In this document: positions 1-5,535 of the stretch, in pieces
Layout: each line of letters opens with the position of its first letter
Position numbering within the stretch: position 1 is the first letter of the stretch
Source: JBGPIK01 sp041484845
GTDB taxonomy: Bacteria > Desulfobacterota > Binatia > UBA9968
DNA length: 5,535 nucleotides
Reading direction: 5' to 3'
Assembly: GCA_041484845.1 (NCBI GenBank)
Contig: JBGPIK010000442.1
Span: 1 to 5,535, forward strand
Notes under the pieces: model-generated
The model's input: only the letters and a program-made list of their open reading frames with translations
The model's database searches: none
Told to the model about the DNA's origin: nothing
Made by a program: the position numbers and the translations under genes

Positions 1-194
1 AGATAGGGTATCATTCTACGGATGTTCTTGGTTTCAACAGCCGCCACCATAGTTCCCTGGCGCAGGTGCCGCTTGCGTTTCTTGCCCTTGCTCGACAGTA
101 GGTGGCTCTTAAATCCTTTATTTCGTTTTACCTTGCCGCTGCCGGTGACTCTAAATCTCTTCGCTGCTCCTCTGTTGGTTTTGATTTTTGGCAC
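1..194 (-). CDS. rpmI: Large ribosomal subunit protein bL35, 3' end cut by window edge
   Basis: This is the small basic L35 protein of the 50S subunit. It begins MPKIKTNRGAAKRF, and residues 4-15 (IKTNRGAAKRFR) fit the L35 family signature. A Lys/Arg-rich stretch with KKRKRHLR at about residues 38-45 follows, and the readable part ends MIPY at residue 64. Known L35 proteins have about 64-67 residues, so only the last residue or two and the stop codon lie beyond position 1. This tail is not on the ORF list I was given; I read it by reverse-complementing the edge. The start is GTG at 194-192, preceded by AGGAG with 6 nt of spacing. An ATG at 208-206 is out of frame and is rejected. The gene follows infC by 42 nt, the usual infC-rpmI-rplT order, and rplT is expected just outside. 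Identity is certain from the sequence; the exact end is not visible. Confidence 0.96.
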   Translation of the reverse strand, partial: MPKIKTNRGAAKRFRVTGSGKVKRNKGFKSHLLSSKGKKRKRHLRQGTMVAAVETKNIRRMIPY

Positions 195-200
195 TGTTTT

Positions 201-205
201 CTCCT
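201..205 (-). promoter_or_regulatory. Ribosome binding site of rpmI
   Basis: AGGAG on the minus strand, 6 nt before the GTG codon at 194-192. It supports GTG rather than the out-of-frame ATG that lies immediately upstream of this motif. Confidence 0.8.
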
Positions 206-236
206 CATGTTTTCATTTTGTAGGCGAAGCACTCAT

Positions 237-740
237 CTACTTGGGCGTCAGCAGCATCGCCATGTTGCGGCCCTCTAACCGCGGCTCGATATCGACCTTA
301 GCGATATCTAATATCTGGTCCGCTACGCCGCGGAGCATCTGCCGACCCAGTTCCGGATGGGTGATTTCTCGCCCGCGAAAAAAGACGGACACTTTGACCC
401 TTTGGCCGCGGCCAATGAACAGACGAATGTTCCTGACCTTGTGCTCGACATCGTGCGGATCAGTTCGCGACCCCATTTTAACTTCCTTGACCTCGACAAT
501 AGAGTGTTTTTTCGGCCCGTGCGTTTTCTTTTTCTGCTCATAGCGGAATTTGCCATAGTCCATAATACGGCATACGGGTGGTTGGGCTTCAGCCGCCACC
601 TCCACCAGATCCAACTCCTGCGCTTCTACCAGCTTAAGCGCCTCGTAGAGCGGCATGACACCCAACTGTTCGCCCTGCGCGCCAATGACGCGAACTTCAC
701 GGGCGCGAATTTGATGATTGATCCGCGCTTCTCTAGCGAT
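237..740 (-). CDS. infC: Translation initiation factor IF-3, probable AUC start
   Basis: IF3 binds the 30S subunit, keeps it apart from 50S and checks the start codon and initiator tRNA. From the proposed start the protein has 167 residues. The N-domain (about 1-70) opens with RINHQIRAREVRV at 6-18, which aligns with RINGEIRAQEVRL of E. coli IF3. The family signature RIMDYGKFRYEQKK is at 58-71. A Lys-rich linker precedes the C-domain (about 80-167), with FFRGREITH at 120-128 and EGRNMAMLLTPK at the end. In this frame there is no ATG, GTG or TTG between the thrS stop (770-768) and a TTG at 665-663, which would delete 25 conserved residues. ATC at 740-738 lies 6 nt after GGAGG, so I take it as the start. 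E. coli infC uses AUU and M. xanthus infC (dsg) uses AUC, where the poor codon lets IF3 limit its own synthesis; the same control is inferred here. The gene lies 27 nt after thrS and ends in TAG. Confidence 0.93.
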   Translation of the reverse strand: MAREARINHQIRAREVRVIGAQGEQLGVMPLYEALKLVEAQELDLVEVAAEAQPPVCRIMDYGKFRYEQKKKTHGPKKHSIVEVKEVKMGSRTDPHDVEHKVRNIRLFIGRGQRVKVSVFFRGREITHPELGRQMLRGVADQILDIAKVDIEPRLEGRNMAMLLTPK

Positions 741-744
741 AAGA

Positions 745-751
745 CACCTCC
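745..751 (-). promoter_or_regulatory. Strong Shine-Dalgarno of infC, decides the ATC start
   Basis: GGAGGTG on the minus strand is a seven-base perfect complement to the usual 16S rRNA anti-Shine-Dalgarno. It lies in the 27-nt thrS-infC gap. Counting from GGAGG, the spacer to ATC (740-738) is TGTCTT, 6 nt, which is near optimal. No standard start codon in the infC frame is within reach of it. Confidence 0.85.
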
Positions 752-767
752 ATGCGTTGTGGCAAGC

Positions 768-2681
768 TCATTGCCCCATTTCCTGCAAAACCTCGGACCG
801 AAGTCGCTCCAAAAATTCGCTTATGGACAGCGGCGCCAAATTCTCGCCGCCGCGGCGCCGTGGCGCGAGGGTTTGCGCCTGTACTTCTTTGTCGCCGATC
901 ACGACCGCGTACGGAATCTTTGCCAGCTGGGCTTCACGGATCTTGTACCCCAACTTCTCATTACGCCCATCCAGTTCCACCCGCCATCCGGCGTCCCGTA
1001 GTGTCTCAAACACCTTCTTAGCATATTCCTTCTGATCATCGGTAACGGTCAAGATCCTGGCTTGGACCGGCGCGAGCCAGAGCGGAAAAGCGCCGCCGCA
1101 GTGTTCGATGAGAATACCCATGAAACGCTCGATGGAACCTAACAGAGCGCGGTGAATCATCACCGGACGCTCCTCAGTTCCGACGGCCGACGTAAAGACC
1201 AGATCGAAGCGCTCGGGCAGGAAAAAATCGAGTTGCATCGTCGCCAGTTGCCAGCCGCGTTTCAGCGCGTCGAGAACCACAAAATCGATTTTGGGGCCGT
1301 AGAACGCGCCGTCTCCGGGATTGATTTGATACTCGATGCCTTCCTTGGTCAGAGCTTGGCCCAGAGCGGCTTCCGCTTTCTCCCAGATTTGCGCATCCCC
1401 CATAAAGTCTTTTGGCCGGGTGGACAATTTGACGTCCATCGAGCCAAATTGAAAGGTGCGGTAGACTTCACGCAACATTCGAATGAGGCTGCTGATCTCG
1501 GTCTCGATCTGATCCGGCGCGCAGAAGATATGGGCGTCGTCCTGCGAAAAGGAACGGACGCGCGTAAGCCCGGTGGTCACGCCGGAACGTTCATAACGAT
1601 GCAATCGGCCAAAGTCGGCGATGCGCAGCGGCAGATCGCGATACGAGCGCTTCTTCGTCGCATAAATCAGAGCATGGCCTGGACAGTTCATCGGTTTGAC
1701 GCCGAATTCGCGCTCGTCGACCTGCGTAAAATACATATTGTCGCGATAATGGTCATAGTGACCCGAGCGGCGCCACAGCTCGACGTCGAAGATCTGCGGT
1801 GTGATCACCTCTTCGTAACCGTAGCGAACGTAGAGGCGACGAATATACGCAACGAGCTCGTTGTAAACGGTCGCGCCTTTGGGATGGAAAAAGGGACTAG
1901 CCGGCGCAATGGGATGGAAGCTGAAAAGATCCAGCTCACGGCCGAGCTTTCGGTGGTCGCGCTTCTTCGCTTCTTCGAGCAGCCTAAGATGCTCCTTTAA
2001 CGCCTCCTTGCTGTGCCAGGAGGTGCCGTAAATTCTTTGCAGCATTTCATTCTGTTCGCTGCCGCGCCAGTAAGCTCCCGCAATCCCGGTCAATTTAAAT
2101 GCCTTGATGGCACCCGTCGAAGGCACGTGCGGTCCGCGGCAAAGGTCCACCCAATCGCCTTGACGATAAAGCGAAACCATTTCATCGGGGATTTCTTCGA
2201 GGATGGCGACTTTGTAGCTCTCGCCCATCTTGCGAAACATTTCGATCGCCTCGCTGCGCGGCATTTCTTCGCGTGTAACTCTTAAATTGCCTTTGGCCAA
2301 TTCGCGCATGCGCTGTTCGATTTGTTCCAATTCTTCCGCCGAGAAAGGATGCTCTCTTTTGAAATCATAATAAAAACCGTCTTCGATCGTGGGCCCGATG
2401 GTGACCTGGGTTCCTGGAAAGAGGCCCTGGACGGCCTGAGCCATAAGATGGGCGGTGGAATGGCGCAGGACGTCAAGTCCATCGGGAGTATCGGCCGATA
2501 CCCAATCGAGAGCACAGTTGTGATCAAGACTTCGGCTCAGGTCTACAGGACGACTGTCGATTTTCGCAGCAATAATGGTGTCACTTTTGGGCGCATGAAC
2601 TGACAGCAACTCGTCAATCTTGATCCCGCGGCGAACCTCCACGGACTTGCCGCCGGGCAATGTTACTTCGATATTTTCCAT
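768..2681 (-). CDS. thrS: Threonine--tRNA ligase
   Basis: Cytoplasmic class II synthetase that charges tRNA-Thr with threonine. It has 637 residues (E. coli 642) and the full bacterial architecture. The TGS domain spans about 1-62. The editing domain has HSTAH (H74, H78) and CRGPH (C181, H185), the expected metal and hydrolysis residues for removing mischarged serine. The catalytic core contains MNCPGH at 331-336, motif 2 with HRYERSG at 361-367, RVRSFSQDDAHIF at 374-386 and the motif 3 region at 507-527. The zinc ligands are C333, H384 and H510. The anticodon-binding domain runs from about 538 to the end. The start is ATG at 2681-2679, giving MENIEVTLPGG, the normal TGS beginning. The frame stays open up to a GTG at 2768, but that lies inside tRNA-Val and is rejected. 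No clear Shine-Dalgarno precedes the ATG. The gene follows the tRNA by 26 nt and precedes infC by 27 nt. Confidence 0.97.
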   Translation of the reverse strand: MENIEVTLPGGKSVEVRRGIKIDELLSVHAPKSDTIIAAKIDSRPVDLSRSLDHNCALDWVSADTPDGLDVLRHSTAHLMAQAVQGLFPGTQVTIGPTIEDGFYYDFKREHPFSAEELEQIEQRMRELAKGNLRVTREEMPRSEAIEMFRKMGESYKVAILEEIPDEMVSLYRQGDWVDLCRGPHVPSTGAIKAFKLTGIAGAYWRGSEQNEMLQRIYGTSWHSKEALKEHLRLLEEAKKRDHRKLGRELDLFSFHPIAPASPFFHPKGATVYNELVAYIRRLYVRYGYEEVITPQIFDVELWRRSGHYDHYRDNMYFTQVDEREFGVKPMNCPGHALIYATKKRSYRDLPLRIADFGRLHRYERSGVTTGLTRVRSFSQDDAHIFCAPDQIETEISSLIRMLREVYRTFQFGSMDVKLSTRPKDFMGDAQIWEKAEAALGQALTKEGIEYQINPGDGAFYGPKIDFVVLDALKRGWQLATMQLDFFLPERFDLVFTSAVGTEERPVMIHRALLGSIERFMGILIEHCGGAFPLWLAPVQARILTVTDDQKEYAKKVFETLRDAGWRVELDGRNEKLGYKIREAQLAKIPYAVVIGDKEVQAQTLAPRRRGGENLAPLSISEFLERLRSEVLQEMGQ

Positions 2682-2707
2682 CACCAAACGATGAGAAAGG
2701 CGAAAGA

Positions 2708-2782
2708 TGGTAGGCACGGGCAGGATTGAACTGCCGACCTCTTCCGTGTCAAGGAAGCGCTCTCCCACTGAGCTACGTGCCT
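2708..2782 (-). tRNA. tRNA-Val (anticodon GAC), CCA encoded
   Basis: A complete cloverleaf can be drawn by hand. The acceptor stem AGGCACG pairs with CGTGCCT over 7 bp, followed by T8 and A9. The D-arm is GCTC-AGTGGGA-GAGC. The anticodon arm is CTTCC-TTGACAC-GGAAG, with GAC at positions 34-36 (2747-2749 of the window). A 5-nt variable loop AGGTC and a T-arm GGCAG-TTCAATC-CTGCC follow, then discriminator A73. The body is 72 nt (2711-2782), and CCA is encoded at 2710-2708. GAC reads the valine codons GUC and GUU. The gene sits directly upstream of thrS with no visible terminator between them, so it is probably co-transcribed and cut out by RNase P and 3' nucleases. Confidence 0.97.
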
Positions 2783-2936
2783 AAAAAATTCGTTAGGATG
2801 GCCCTCACGGGCTCGATGGAGGATTTTCATCATTCGTGATTATCGCTCGTCATACACTACCGTGAGGCAGGGTACCAAACCGCTATGAGCAGACTTTGCA
2901 ACAATCGGATTTTATTACCAATTTATCCGGCAGGTG
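2783..2936 (-). other. Spacer and probable leader between pgsA and tRNA-Val
   Basis: A 154-nt non-coding stretch. It holds a promoter-like element at its upstream edge, a 5-bp inverted repeat around the -10, an 8-bp inverted repeat further down, a small GNRA-type hairpin (2801-2812) and a run of six T just before the tRNA 5' end (2783-2788). The hairpin has only four base pairs and is 12 nt from the T run, so I do not call it a terminator. I see no T-box specifier or other riboswitch that I recognise. Confidence 0.6.
2803..2867 (-). repeat. 8-bp inverted repeat in the tRNA-Val leader
   Basis: CCTCACGG at 2803-2810 and its exact complement CCGTGAGG at 2860-2867 are separated by 49 nt. In the transcript they could form a long-range stem. 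The tRNA-proximal arm lies within GCCC-GTGA-GGGC (2801-2812), which can instead fold as a small hairpin with a GNRA-type loop, so the two folds exclude each other. An 8-bp match in a region this size could be chance. Confidence 0.4.
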
Positions 2937-2940
2937 TCAA
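2912..2940 (-). promoter_or_regulatory. Candidate sigma-70 promoter for tRNA-Val-thrS operon
   Basis: On the minus strand a perfect -35 TTGACA (2935-2940) is followed by a 17-nt spacer and TAATAA (2912-2917) as -10. TGG directly before the -10 gives an extended -10 (TGn). The -10 matches the consensus at only three of six positions; TAAAAT at 2909-2914 is a better hexamer but leaves a 20-nt spacer. The -35 overlaps the TGA stop of the upstream phosphatidyltransferase gene. Transcription would start near 2904, giving a leader of about 120 nt before the tRNA. It is the best promoter match I see in the spacer. Confidence 0.55.
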
Positions 2941-3503
2941 CCTAAGCGGGTGATGGAAGGCGCCCTATTCTGCAACCAAACGAGCCCCCGATAGATGTAT
3001 TGAACGCCGGACGCTATCGTGGCCAGCGCGGTGAGAGCAACCAAGCCGTTCATGATCCAAGCGCTAAAAAGCTCTGGATCAGTAAGCAATGCCAATGCGG
3101 TACCCAATGTCAGTAGTTGTAACATGGTGCTGCATTTTCCTATCCAACTGGGTTTAGCCTGACGCCTCTCTTCGACCAATAAATATATAATTCCATACCC
3201 GAGGATAATTAAAACATCTCGGCTGACGACCACCACGGCAAGCCACATCGGAACTCCGTCGATCAGACCCAACATCACGAAAGAGGTAATGACCAGAAGC
3301 TTATCCGCGACCGGATCCAAATAAGCGCCGATGGCGGTCTGCTGGTTCATCAAGCGTGCAGTTAAGCCGTCCAAAAAATCGGTAAGCCCGCCAAGGACAA
3401 AAACCACGAACGCCTCGCCATAACGATGATAAACCAGGTAGATCAGAAAAAAAGGGATCGTCAGAATCCGGATGAGGGTAAGAAAGTTTGGTAAATTGAG
3501 CAT
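2937..3503 (-). CDS. pgsA: CDP-alcohol phosphatidyltransferase, probably phosphatidylglycerophosphate synthase
   Basis: An inner-membrane enzyme that would transfer the phosphatidyl group from CDP-diacylglycerol to glycerol 3-phosphate, the first committed step to phosphatidylglycerol. It has 188 residues, the usual PgsA length. The full CDP-alcohol phosphatidyltransferase motif is present: D42-x2-D45-G46-x2-A49-R50-x8-G59-x3-D63-x3-D67, whose aspartates bind the metals. P118-S119 and G122-K123-x2-T126 match the PSxxGKxxT stretch common in PgsA. Hydrophobic segments at about 7-26, 30-41, 69-80, 87-109, 125-141 and 148-166 indicate a multi-pass membrane protein. It starts at ATG 3503-3501 (MLNLPNFLTLIRI, a typical family beginning), 20 nt after hflX. 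Only AGGG-type purines 13 or more nt away could serve as ribosome binding site, so translation may be coupled to hflX. A cardiolipin synthase of the CMP-forming type shares the motif and cannot be excluded. Confidence 0.85.
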   Translation of the reverse strand: MLNLPNFLTLIRILTIPFFLIYLVYHRYGEAFVVFVLGGLTDFLDGLTARLMNQQTAIGAYLDPVADKLLVITSFVMLGLIDGVPMWLAVVVVSRDVLIILGYGIIYLLVEERRQAKPSWIGKCSTMLQLLTLGTALALLTDPELFSAWIMNGLVALTALATIASGVQYIYRGLVWLQNRAPSITRLG

Positions 3504-3523
3504 GGAACTATCTGTGTCCCTGT

Positions 3524-4819
3524 CTATGCCGAGTTGAGGCTGGAAGTCAGCGCCTTGCGGATTTGCCCTGCGAGCTTCGGGGTTACCAAGGCCGTTACAA
3601 AAATCTGAGAATCCTCATAGATCTCTTGAATAATTCTGCCGCGCTCGCGCAGCAGCGACAACAGGCCGACCTGCGAAGGCTTGAAGCAAGCTCGAAACTG
3701 CTCCTTACCCTGGTCCAAGATCGTGCCCACCAATTGCAAGAGACGATCAATGCCGGCTCCGGTCAAAGCCGATATAGGACAAACGCCTTCTACCCCCGGA
3801 TCTTGCAATTTCTGCAGCGGCACCGAAGCTACCACATCGGTTTTATTCGGCACGAGAATGGTTGGAATTTCTCCCGCTCCGATCTCTTTCAGCACCTCCT
3901 CGATCACGTGGATCTGCTCGGCAAAAAGCGGATTGGTCATGTCGATCAAATGGAGCAGCAGATCCGCATTTTTGACCTCTTCCAACGTGCTTTTGAAAGC
4001 CTCAATAAGCGAATGCGGAATTTTGTTGATAAAACCGACGGTGTCGACAACCATAATTTTGTCACCGTTCGGGAGACGCAGCGCGCGCGTGGTCGGATCC
4101 AAGGTCGCAAACAGTTTATCTTCGACGAAGACTCCCGCGCGCGTAAGCGTATTCATCAAGGTCGACTTGCCGGCATTGGTGTAGCCGACCAAGGCCACCG
4201 TCGCAAAGGGAACTTCGTCCCGTTCCTTGCGCTGCAGTGTGCGCGTGCGCTCGACCGTTTTCAACCGGACCTTGAGATGATTGATCCGTTCACGAATTCT
4301 GCGCCGATCGACTTCCAACTGCGTCTCTCCGGGGCCGCGAGTGCCGATGCCGCCGCCGAGCCGCGACAGGTGCGTCCATTGGCGCGTGAGGCGCGGCAAC
4401 AGGTAATTCAGTTGGGCCAATTCGACCTGAAGCTTTCCCTCGTTGCTGCGCGCTCTGCGGGCGAAAATATCGAGGATCAATTGGCTCCGATCAATCACCC
4501 TGATCTTGAAGACCGTTTCCAAATTGCGCTGCTGGGCGGGAGTGAGATCTTCGTCAACAATGACTAGATCCGCATCCAAATCCCGCAGCGAAGCCTGGAT
4601 CTCATCGACCTTCCCTCGTCCCATTAAAGTGGCGGGCGTGACGCTTTTGAGCTGTTGTGTAAAGCGGCCGACGACTTGAGCTCCGGCGGTTTCCGCCAAT
4701 CGTTCCAGTTCTTCCATGCTGTATTCGAGCGGGACATCGTGGGCCGGGGACGGCAATTCGACACCGACCACAACGGCGTTTTCCTTGCGCGAATAACGAT
4801 GGGAATTGACCGGCTTCAA
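3524..4819 (-). CDS. hflX: GTPase HflX, ribosome-associated
   Basis: A cytoplasmic GTPase of the TRAFAC Obg-HflX group; characterised members bind the 50S subunit and split stalled ribosomes under stress. It has 431 residues, a normal length (E. coli 426). The N-terminal HflX domain carries GRGKVDEI at 67-74 and the glycine-rich segment GGGIGTRGPGETQLEVDRRR at 155-174. A charged helical stretch (about 175-203) leads to the G domain: G1 GYTNAGKST 212-220, G2 ATLDPTTR 238-245, G3 DTVGF 259-263, G4 NKTD 325-328 and G5 SALTGAG 350-356. All GTP-binding motifs are intact. A C-terminal segment of about 55 residues follows. The start is TTG at 4819-4817, sharing TTGA with the dnaE stop; GGAG lies only 2 nt before it. 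An internal GTG at 4771-4769, 9 nt after AAGGA, is an alternative that would remove 16 poorly conserved residues. pgsA follows after 20 nt. Confidence 0.95.
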   Translation of the reverse strand: MKPVNSHRYSRKENAVVVGVELPSPAHDVPLEYSMEELERLAETAGAQVVGRFTQQLKSVTPATLMGRGKVDEIQASLRDLDADLVIVDEDLTPAQQRNLETVFKIRVIDRSQLILDIFARRARSNEGKLQVELAQLNYLLPRLTRQWTHLSRLGGGIGTRGPGETQLEVDRRRIRERINHLKVRLKTVERTRTLQRKERDEVPFATVALVGYTNAGKSTLMNTLTRAGVFVEDKLFATLDPTTRALRLPNGDKIMVVDTVGFINKIPHSLIEAFKSTLEEVKNADLLLHLIDMTNPLFAEQIHVIEEVLKEIGAGEIPTILVPNKTDVVASVPLQKLQDPGVEGVCPISALTGAGIDRLLQLVGTILDQGKEQFRACFKPSQVGLLSLLRERGRIIQEIYEDSQIFVTALVTPKLAGQIRKALTSSLNSA

Positions 4820-5535
4820 AACTCCAAAGAATGAAAAACGATGCGGCTGCCGAGTAACTTTGACACCGACTTTTCAAGTTCAGGCGTCGGAGCGACGCGC
4901 ACTTGTTCCGGAAGTTCAATCACGGTTTCGATTTTGTTGTCGGTCAAAAGATGGAGAAATACGGTGCACGGTCCCGGATAGTCGAGGAGTGTATGGCGTA
5001 ATTGCACGAAATCATCGGCGCATACTTCGCTTTCGCGCGCATAAAGATGAAGCTTCTCGCCATTGCCGTTTGCTTTACCGTTGCCATTGGCGCGCGCTTT
5101 CGCCGCCACTTCGGCGAGCGGATGGATCTCGTTGGCGATAATCTGAATCCGATCTTCGCCGACTTCCAACTTTCCGGTGACGAATATCGGATCGTCCCTG
5201 CCGAGGATCTCCATGCACTTGCGGTAAACATCCGGCCAGGCGATGACTTCGATAAATCCGGTCTTGTCCTCCAGGTTAAAATTGCCGTAGCGTTCGCCCT
5301 TTTTCGTGTTTCGCAGCTTGAGGGCCGACACCACGCCGCCCACTTTGATCTGTCCCGGAGCGGCTTTTTCCTTGAGCGCCGCAATCGTTCCGCCGGTAAT
5401 TTTCTTGATAACCCGGTCGTATTTATCCAGCGGGTGCCCGGTGATGTAAAATCCCAGGGCTTCTTTTTCGAACGCCAGCGATTCTTGTTGCGTCCACTCT
5501 TCAACCTGCGGATAGAGATCTCCCGATCTTTTCGC
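4816..5535 (-). CDS. dnaE: DNA polymerase III alpha subunit, C-terminal 239 residues (5' end outside window)
   Basis: This is the end of the replicative polymerase catalytic subunit; the polymerase and PHP domains lie beyond the window edge. The visible part begins in frame at 5535 and contains EKEALGFYITGHPLDKY (fragment residues 24-39), the hallmark sequence just before the OB fold. The OB-fold nucleic-acid-binding domain follows at about 65-145 (VGGVVSALKLRNTKKG, then FVTGKLEV). A low-complexity ANGNGKANGNG linker sits at 149-159, and a C-terminal domain of about 80 residues with DYPGPCTVFLHL ends in HSLEF and TGA. In E. coli the C-terminal part contacts the tau subunit and the beta clamp. 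An apparent start at 5343 is an internal valine codon, not a gene start. The stop overlaps the hflX TTG by four bases, indicating one transcript. The full protein should be roughly 1,150 residues. Confidence 0.96.
   Translation of the reverse strand, partial: AKRSGDLYPQVEEWTQQESLAFEKEALGFYITGHPLDKYDRVIKKITGGTIAALKEKAAPGQIKVGGVVSALKLRNTKKGERYGNFNLEDKTGFIEVIAWPDVYRKCMEILGRDDPIFVTGKLEVGEDRIQIIANEIHPLAEVAAKARANGNGKANGNGEKLHLYARESEVCADDFVQLRHTLLDYPGPCTVFLHLLTDNKIETVIELPEQVRVAPTPELEKSVSKLLGSRIVFHSLEF
5059..5091 (-). repeat. Short Asn-Gly repeat encoding a DnaE linker
   Basis: The 33 nt encode ANGNGK followed by ANGNG, an imperfect duplication between the OB fold and the C-terminal domain of DnaE. 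The two copies differ in synonymous codons, so it is not a recent exact tandem duplication. It is probably a flexible linker. Confidence 0.6.

Noticed and set aside
213..236. Seven-codon open frame (MSASPTK) starting right after the infC stop
   Set aside because: It has no ribosome binding site of its own and no conserved feature; a frame this short is expected by chance in a 42-nt gap.
237..665. infC starting at TTG 665-663 (142 residues)
   Set aside because: It would remove the first 25 residues of the conserved IF3 N-domain, and the strong Shine-Dalgarno is about 80 nt upstream of that TTG. The ATC start fits far better.
1152..2000. 282-residue plus-strand open frame opposite thrS
   Set aside because: It lies antisense to the ThrRS catalytic core and has no recognisable domain. 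The same holds for the smaller plus-strand frames at 22-543, 357-1001 and 4806-5141.
2682..2768. N-terminal extension of thrS to GTG 2768-2766
   Set aside because: The 29 extra residues are translated from inside tRNA-Val and the short gap after it; the conserved ThrRS TGS domain begins at the ATG 2681-2679.
2783..2812. Rho-independent terminator between pgsA and tRNA-Val
   Set aside because: The GCCC-GTGA-GGGC stem has only four pairs and is 12 nt from the T run, so it lacks the geometry of an intrinsic terminator.
2783..2905. T-box or other riboswitch controlling thrS
   Set aside because: I see no T-box consensus, specifier loop or terminator/antiterminator pair, and a tRNA gene occupies the space just before thrS.
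3563..4567. 334-residue plus-strand open frame opposite hflX
   Set aside because: It is exactly antisense to a fully motif-complete HflX and resembles no family I recognise; it arises from the codon bias of the real gene.
4944..5504. 186-residue minus-strand frame over dnaE
   Set aside because: It is a second frame of the DnaE C-terminus; the true frame carries the OB-fold and hallmark sequences, while this one is a Lys/Arg/Ser-rich shadow.

Overview
This window is a conserved bacterial housekeeping region. Every gene I can support lies on the minus strand, so the natural reading direction is from high to low coordinates: dnaE (3' end only), hflX, pgsA-type phosphatidyltransferase, tRNA-Val(GAC), thrS, infC and rpmI (cut off by the window edge). 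There is no mobile element, CRISPR array, rRNA, defence cassette or unknown gene of meaningful length. I found no undescribed system; the most interesting points concern translation starts and the organisation of the tRNA-thrS transcript.

The organism is a bacterium of moderate GC content. The tRNA-Val / thrS / infC / rpmI order, the AUC-type infC start (documented for the Myxococcus xanthus infC gene, dsg) and the general character of DnaE, ThrRS and HflX would fit a deltaproteobacterium-like lineage (Myxococcota, Desulfobacterota or a related uncultured group). This is an inference by eye and not a placement.

Layout in transcription order: (1) 5535-4816, the last 239 residues of the DNA polymerase III alpha subunit. 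(2) 4819-3524, HflX, whose TTG start overlaps the dnaE stop in a TTGA junction. (3) 3503-2937, a CDP-alcohol phosphatidyltransferase, 20 nt after hflX. (4) 2936-2783, a 154-nt spacer with a sigma-70-like promoter at its upstream edge and some inverted repeats. (5) 2782-2708, a complete tRNA-Val(GAC) with encoded CCA. (6) 2681-768, threonyl-tRNA synthetase, starting only 26 nt after the tRNA. (7) 740-237, translation initiation factor IF3, which has no ATG, GTG or TTG at the right place and appears to start at ATC behind a very strong Shine-Dalgarno sequence. (8) 194-1, ribosomal protein L35, starting at GTG.

There are probably two transcription units. dnaE-hflX-pgsA is tightly packed (4-nt overlap and a 20-nt gap) and joins replication, ribosome rescue and phospholipid synthesis without an obvious functional link. 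tRNA-Val-thrS-infC-rpmI is a translation operon, presumably continuing into rplT and perhaps pheST beyond the window. No convincing terminator separates the two, so read-through is possible.
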